This document shows positions 60,090-64,000 of a stretch of DNA of 64,000 bases, piece by piece. The DNA is taken from positions 6,320-70,319 of the forward strand of contig CADEDV010000008.1 in assembly GCA_902826165.1 (NCBI GenBank). The letters are read 5' to 3'. The notes under the pieces are model-generated. The model was not told the DNA's origin and did not search any database. It saw only the letters and a program-made list of their open reading frames with translations. This DNA comes from an uncultured Bacteroidota bacterium. GTDB taxonomy: Bacteria; Bacteroidota; Bacteroidia; Chitinophagales; Chitinophagaceae. How positions within the stretch are numbered: the first letter of the stretch is position 1; each line of letters starts with the position of its first letter. A program made the translations under genes and the position numbers.

Positions 60090-60219
60090 AAATATCTCCT
60101 TTCATTACATCATTACAGTCGGCAAGTATAAGTACAGGGTATTGCAGCTGACTTAAGTTGAGATTAGAAATATATTAATTCCATAAAGCATTGATATTAA
60201 CAGTTATTCTCACACCTGT

Positions 60220-60227
60220 TATCTTTG
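60220..60227 (+). promoter_or_regulatory. Candidate -7 box directly before trmD
   Basis: TATCTTTG, exact TAnnTTTG, 4 nt before the ATG. Transcription from it would begin at or next to the start codon. The -33 box is weak. Confidence 0.45.
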
Positions 60228-60231
60228 TATC

Positions 60232-60912
60232 ATGCATATAGATATCCTTACCGTTTTACCAGAACTGCTGGAAAGTCCCCTGAGCCACAGCATCATGAAG
60301 AGGGCACAGGAAAAAGGTCTACTGACTGTGGAAATTCACCAACTGAGGAAATGGGCAGTAAATGAATACGGGCAGGTGGATGATTACCAGTATGGCGGGG
60401 GTGCCGGCATGGTGATGATGTGTGAGCCGTTGGTTAAAGCCATTGAAGAATTATCTGCTGTCCGGACCTATGATGAGATCATTTTCCTGACCCCGGATGG
60501 AGTGCAGTTGAAACAAAAAATGGTCAATACACTATCATTAAAAGAAAACCTGCTGCTGATCTGCGGACACTATAAAGGCATTGACCAGCGCATTCGTGAC
60601 CATTTTGTTACTAAGGAAATTTCCATCGGTGATTTTGTGCTGAGTGGAGGTGAACTACCTGCTGCCATCTTAGTAGATGCCATCGGCCGTTTACTGCCGG
60701 GTGTGTTAAATGATGAAACTTCTGCCCTTTTTGACTCTTTCCAGGATAACCTGTTAGCCCCGCCTGTTTACAGCAGGCCTGTTGATTTCAGGGGCTGGAA
60801 AGTGCCGGATGTGCTCATGAGTGGCAATCACAGGCTGATCGAAGAATGGCGGCATGAGCAGTCATTACAACGAACAAAAGACAGAAGGCCCGATCTGCTG
60901 GATAACCAGTAG
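60232..60912 (+). CDS. trmD: tRNA (guanine-N1)-methyltransferase TrmD
   Basis: 226 residues, SPOUT fold with trefoil knot: [44 protein letters not shown] and [21 protein letters not shown] are all TrmD signatures. It methylates G37 of tRNA. It stands away from rpsP-rimM, with which it is grouped in many bacteria. Confidence 0.97.
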   Translation: MHIDILTVLPELLESPLSHSIMKRAQEKGLLTVEIHQLRKWAVNEYGQVDDYQYGGGAGMVMMCEPLVKAIEELSAVRTYDEIIFLTPDGVQLKQKMVNTLSLKENLLLICGHYKGIDQRIRDHFVTKEISIGDFVLSGGELPAAILVDAIGRLLPGVLNDETSALFDSFQDNLLAPPVYSRPVDFRGWKVPDVLMSGNHRLIEEWRHEQSLQRTKDRRPDLLDNQ

Positions 60913-60941
60913 ATATTTTTCCTGAACTGGTTTGATCATCT

Positions 60942-61013
60942 TCAGGCTGCTATCAGCAGCACCACGTAATACAGCAGGATGATCAGTACGTTAACAGCCA
61001 TTGTTATTTTCAT
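60942..61013 (-). CDS. Possible 23-residue single-helix membrane peptide
   Basis: ATG at 61011-61013 to TGA at 60942-60944. The peptide begins MKITMAVNVLIILLYY and is hydrophobic throughout, like small membrane-embedded proteins. The last codons form an inverted repeat (GCTGCT-ATC-AGCAGC). Chance is a fair alternative; the rest of the 60913-61279 gap shows nothing else I can name. Confidence 0.25.
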   Translation of the reverse strand: MKITMAVNVLIILLYYVVLLIAA

Positions 61014-61279
61014 ATGTATGGATTTTAATGGTTGCGATGGCTTATCCAATAAGCGGCAAACACATTGCCAAAGCCAGCTTATCCACAGCGGATTTATACC
61101 GGGCAAACACTGTTCTTTTTTGCGTACAATTTGTAACAGGTAAATATTCCCTCCCGGTAAAAGTGAAAAAACAGTCTTTCCTGTAATTACCGCAGCTCAT
61201 CAAACGATTGCCTGAATTTGGCAAGCTGTAGTATTCTACTGGTTATTTTATGAACTTGCAGCAACTCAATGAAAGGAAT

Positions 61280-62725
61280 ATGAATAACGATCGCAGGAAA
61301 TTTTTACGCCGTATAGCTGTTGGTGGCGGGCTCTTAGCTACCGGGCTTCCCTCTTTTGCTTCTATAGCTGCAACCGATGAAGAGATCGAAAGATCAGCTT
61401 CATTGGAGAAAGGAAAGCAACGTTTTAATATGTGTGGCTATGCAGCTCCGAAGATAGCAACGGTTCGTATTGCCGTTATTGGCCTGGGACAAAGGGGAAG
61501 CGATGCAGTTGAACGTTTAAGTTATATTGATGGGGCTGTGATCGTGGCCTTGTGTGATAAATACCCTGACCGGGTGGTTGCAGCGCAAAAGACCCTGGAA
61601 AAAATGGGCAGACCCAAGGCAAAAGAATACAGCGGGGAAGAAGGATGGAAAGCTGTTTGTGAAAGTAATGATATTGATCTTGTCTATACGCCAACACCCT
61701 GGCACCTGCATACACCCATTGCTGTATATGCGATGAAGCATGGAAAGCATGCTGCTATTGAAGTGCCGGGAGCTAAAACCATCGATGAGTGCTGGGAACT
61801 GGTGGAAACATCAGAGAAAACCAAACAGCACTGTATGATGCTGGAGAATTGTTGCTATGATTTTTTTGAATTGTTGACCCTGAATATGGCTCGTCAGGGA
61901 TTATTCGGGGAAGTATTACATGCTGAAGGAGCCTACATTCATGACCTTAGCAAAGATTGGCTGTTCAATAAGAATGCCTATGCAGATATGTGGCGGCTGA
62001 AAGAAAATATTGGCCGCAATGGCAGCCTTTATCCCACCCATGGACTGGGGCCCGTTGCCCAATGCATGAATATCAACCGGGGTGATCAGTTAGATCATCT
62101 TGTCAGCATGAGCACCAATGATTTTTCACTGAATACGATGGCTAAAGAGCTGGCGGTAAAAGATGATTTCTTCAAAGATTATACCGATAAGCCTTACCGT
62201 GGAAATATGAACACAACCCTGGTAAGGACCCATAAAGGCAAAACCATCATGATTCAGCATGATGTATCAACGATCCGGCCGTATTCAAGAATTCATTTGA
62301 TCAGCGGAACAAAAGGTGCCGCTCAAAAATGGCCCGGCCCGGAAAGAATTGCTTTCGGTCATAGCTGGATCAAGAAAGAAGAACTGGATAACCTGTATAA
62401 AAAATATTCCCCACCTATTGTTAATCATATTGGTGCTATTGCCAAAGATGTGGGTGGTCATGGCGGTATGGATTTTATCATGGACTGGCGGCTGATCGAT
62501 TGCCTGCGAAATGGACTACCTCTTGACCTGGATGTCTATGATGCTGCTGCCTGGAGTGCCATTACCCCGCTCAGCGAAAGATCGGTGGCTAAAAAATCAA
62601 GAACAGTGGATATACCCGACTTTACAAGAGGAGCCTGGAGTTCCAATAAACCCGTTGATCTGACCCTGGATGGCGGTGGCAATACAGGTGTTATAAAACC
62701 TCAAAAAACTGAACTGAAACAATAA
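61280..62725 (+). CDS. Tat-exported Gfo/Idh/MocA oxidoreductase, GH109-like
   Basis: 481 residues from ATG 61280 (MNNDRRKFLRRIAVGGGLLA), where a twin-arginine signal (RRKFLRR) begins at once; an upstream ATG at 61250 adds ten residues. The NAD-binding domain starts VRIAVIGLGQRGSDAVERL. The segments DIDLVYTPTPWHLHTP, AAIEVPGAKTIDECW and MLENCCYDFFELLTLNMARQGLFGE match the GH109 NAD-dependent glycosidases (alpha-N-acetylgalactosaminidase type). The exact glycoside is unknown. Confidence 0.88.
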   Translation: MNNDRRKFLRRIAVGGGLLATGLPSFASIAATDEEIERSASLEKGKQRFNMCGYAAPKIATVRIAVIGLGQRGSDAVERLSYIDGAVIVALCDKYPDRVVAAQKTLEKMGRPKAKEYSGEEGWKAVCESNDIDLVYTPTPWHLHTPIAVYAMKHGKHAAIEVPGAKTIDECWELVETSEKTKQHCMMLENCCYDFFELLTLNMARQGLFGEVLHAEGAYIHDLSKDWLFNKNAYADMWRLKENIGRNGSLYPTHGLGPVAQCMNINRGDQLDHLVSMSTNDFSLNTMAKELAVKDDFFKDYTDKPYRGNMNTTLVRTHKGKTIMIQHDVSTIRPYSRIHLISGTKGAAQKWPGPERIAFGHSWIKKEELDNLYKKYSPPIVNHIGAIAKDVGGHGGMDFIMDWRLIDCLRNGLPLDLDVYDAAAWSAITPLSERSVAKKSRTVDIPDFTRGAWSSNKPVDLTLDGGGNTGVIKPQKTELKQ

Positions 62726-62759
62726 GCCTGTTAAAATATCGCTTCTTTAGTGTAACAAT

Positions 62760-62813
62760 AACTGATTGCCAGTCGTTTATCAGGTAGCGGGAGTCAAACA
62801 ATCAGTTTTTTAT
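62760..62813 (+). terminator. Terminator after the GH109-like gene
   Basis: AACTGATTG (62760-62768) pairs with CAATCAGTT (62799-62807), followed by TTTTTATT; the 30-nt loop is long. The rest of the gap to 62926 shows no clear promoter. Confidence 0.55.
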
Positions 62814-62926
62814 TAGCCGGAATCCCTTAGTTTTACGCCGTTTGAATACTCTGGAATTTTAAGGTATTTAAACTAAGTATTAGTAGCCGTAAAACCGGCC
62901 CGTTTTTCAATCAACTAAGCTATTTC

Positions 62927-63970
62927 ATGAAGGCATTGACCACCATTACGGATCCGATTTATGTTCCAAAGGATAATTACAGCTGGTATGAAAAATTCTG
63001 GCTGAATTATATCAGTGATAAAAGAGATCTTCCTTTTATTCATTTGCTGACGGCCATTCATATTCTTGTTATACCTGTGGCTGTGTTATTATACACCCCT
63101 GTATTACAGGGCTGGTACTGGTGGCTGGCTTATATCCCTTATTTCTATGTATCTCAAATGTATTTTAAAGGCCGGTTTGGGTTGATGCTGCATTGCATCA
63201 GCCACCGCAAATTGTTCAAGAAAGAATACAACTGGATGTACAATTGGGTGATCTGGGTGGTATGCCCATTCTTCGGTCACACCCCGGAAACATATTTCGT
63301 TCATCATATGGCCATGCACCACGTAGAGAATAATATGCATGATGATGCCAGCAGTACCTTGCCTTACAAAAGAGACAGTCTTGGTGGATTCCTTAAGTAT
63401 GTAGGCCGTTTTCTTATTTTAGGATTCCGGGATACTTTTATGTACCTGTTCAACCGGAAAAGAAAGAAACTCTATATGCGGCTGAGTTATGGTGAAATTT
63501 CTTTTTACATATTCTGTATCGCTATGTGTATTGTAAACCTGCAGGCTACCCTCTGGATATTTATCATTCCATTTGTTTTTGCAAGAATTGTGATGATGCT
63601 CGGTAACTGGGCGCAACATGCTTTTGTGAATCCTGAGAACCTGGAAGACAATACGATCAATTGCATTAATACCAAGTATAACCAGATGTGCTGGAATGAT
63701 GGTTATCATGCCGTACATCATGTTCGCCCTGCTTTACATTATACCGAGATTCCCGTTGAATTCATGAAGAACAAGGATGAATTTGCCAAGCAGAAGATAC
63801 TGGTGTTTGACGGCATTCACTACCTGCATGTTTTTCTCTGGCTGATGACAAAGAATTATGATAAGCTGGCCGACAACCTGGTCAACGTGAACAATATGTT
63901 CAGCAGCAAAGAAGAAGCTATTGCTGTTATGAAAGAACGAACAAGACCTATTATTCAACGCACTGCATAA
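62927..63970 (+). CDS. Membrane fatty-acid desaturase
   Basis: 347 residues, four or more helices. The histidine boxes for the di-iron site are present: HCISHRKLF, HHMAMHHVENN and, late, GYHAVHHVRP. It introduces double bonds into acyl chains or a related lipid; the position is not decidable. Uses oxygen, in contrast to the anaerobic genes nearby. Confidence 0.9.
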   Translation: MKALTTITDPIYVPKDNYSWYEKFWLNYISDKRDLPFIHLLTAIHILVIPVAVLLYTPVLQGWYWWLAYIPYFYVSQMYFKGRFGLMLHCISHRKLFKKEYNWMYNWVIWVVCPFFGHTPETYFVHHMAMHHVENNMHDDASSTLPYKRDSLGGFLKYVGRFLILGFRDTFMYLFNRKRKKLYMRLSYGEISFYIFCIAMCIVNLQATLWIFIIPFVFARIVMMLGNWAQHAFVNPENLEDNTINCINTKYNQMCWNDGYHAVHHVRPALHYTEIPVEFMKNKDEFAKQKILVFDGIHYLHVFLWLMTKNYDKLADNLVNVNNMFSSKEEAIAVMKERTRPIIQRTA

Positions 63971-63975
63971 AAATA

Positions 63976-64000
63976 AAAGGCTTCAGTTTCTGAAGCCTTT
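63976..64000 (+). terminator. Terminator at the window end
   Basis: AAAGGCTTCAG-TTT-CTGAAGCCTTT, an 11-bp perfect stem directly after the desaturase stop. Confidence 0.85.

Noticed and set aside
61001..61186. 61-codon plus-strand open frame in the trmD-GH109 gap
   Set aside because: No family resemblance, no start signal, composition like non-coding DNA.
1..64000. tRNA, rRNA, CRISPR, insertion sequences, phage genes
   Set aside because: Looked for in all gaps; no cloverleaf-like segment, repeat-spacer array, transposase or integrase was seen.

Overview
The window looks like a chromosomal segment of a Bacteroidota bacterium, most likely of the Chitinophagaceae type. The grounds are promoter boxes of the TTTG-N19-TAnnTTTG kind, a short RpoD of the Bacteroidota type, a fused CcoN-CcoO oxidase, a clade II (Sec/lipoprotein) NosZ, many lipoproteins with Bacteroidota-style signals, and GH32, GH109-like, START-like and DUF2723-like proteins. 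The taxonomic call is inference from gene content. I found no tRNA, rRNA, CRISPR array, insertion sequence or prophage.

Region 1 (1-15.9 kb, minus strand) is one long sulfur-assimilation operon: peroxiredoxin, cysH (Fe-S APS reductase type), cysD, cysN, cobA/SUMT, cysJ, cysI, a 5-aminolevulinate synthase, a HemC-HemD fusion, hemB, a precorrin-2 dehydrogenase/TauE-SafE fusion and metZ, followed by a GH32 fructan hydrolase cut by the window edge. Besides reducing sulfate to sulfide and fixing it into homocysteine, the operon encodes a complete route from glycine plus succinyl-CoA to siroheme, the sulfite reductase cofactor. A divergent-looking 16-bp palindrome and a Bacteroidota promoter precede it. 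Upstream lies a second minus-strand operon: lipoprotein, CDF metal transporter, OsmC protein and a cysteine-rich Rrf2 regulator.

Region 2 (18.6-31.2 kb) is housekeeping: LptF/G permease, START-like protein, primary sigma factor, Ffh, ribosomal protein S16, RimM, DinB-fold protein, a Crp/Fnr regulator, DNA polymerase IV, M20 peptidase, an AT-rich secreted protein of unknown role and an Hsp15-like S4 protein.

Region 3 (31.3-53.8 kb) is a microaerobic/anaerobic respiration island: Hsp20, a REC-cNMP-HTH response regulator, a cbb3 oxidase locus (ccoI, ccoS, ccoNO, ccoQ, ccoP, ccoG, ccoH and a DsbD/TauE-like protein), an orphan PAS histidine kinase with a ric (di-iron Fe-S repair) gene, an NsrR-like Rrf2 regulator, and a nitrous-oxide reduction operon (cytochrome c, nosZ, fasciclin, nosL fusion, nosD, nosF, nosY, second ric). 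FNR-like sites (TTGAT-N4-ATCAG type) precede hsp20, ccoI, ccoS/ccoNO, ric and, more weakly, the nos operon, so these units look like one regulon. No nitrite or nitric-oxide reductase gene is in the window. Between ric and the Rrf2 gene lies an unannotated plus-strand stretch with three successive hairpins ending in a terminator, a candidate small RNA.

Region 4 (53.8-64 kb): TPR protein, tandem universal stress protein, an OmpR-type two-component pair, a GNAT/nitrilase fusion, TrmD, a Tat-exported GH109-like oxidoreductase and a fatty-acid desaturase with a terminator at the window end.
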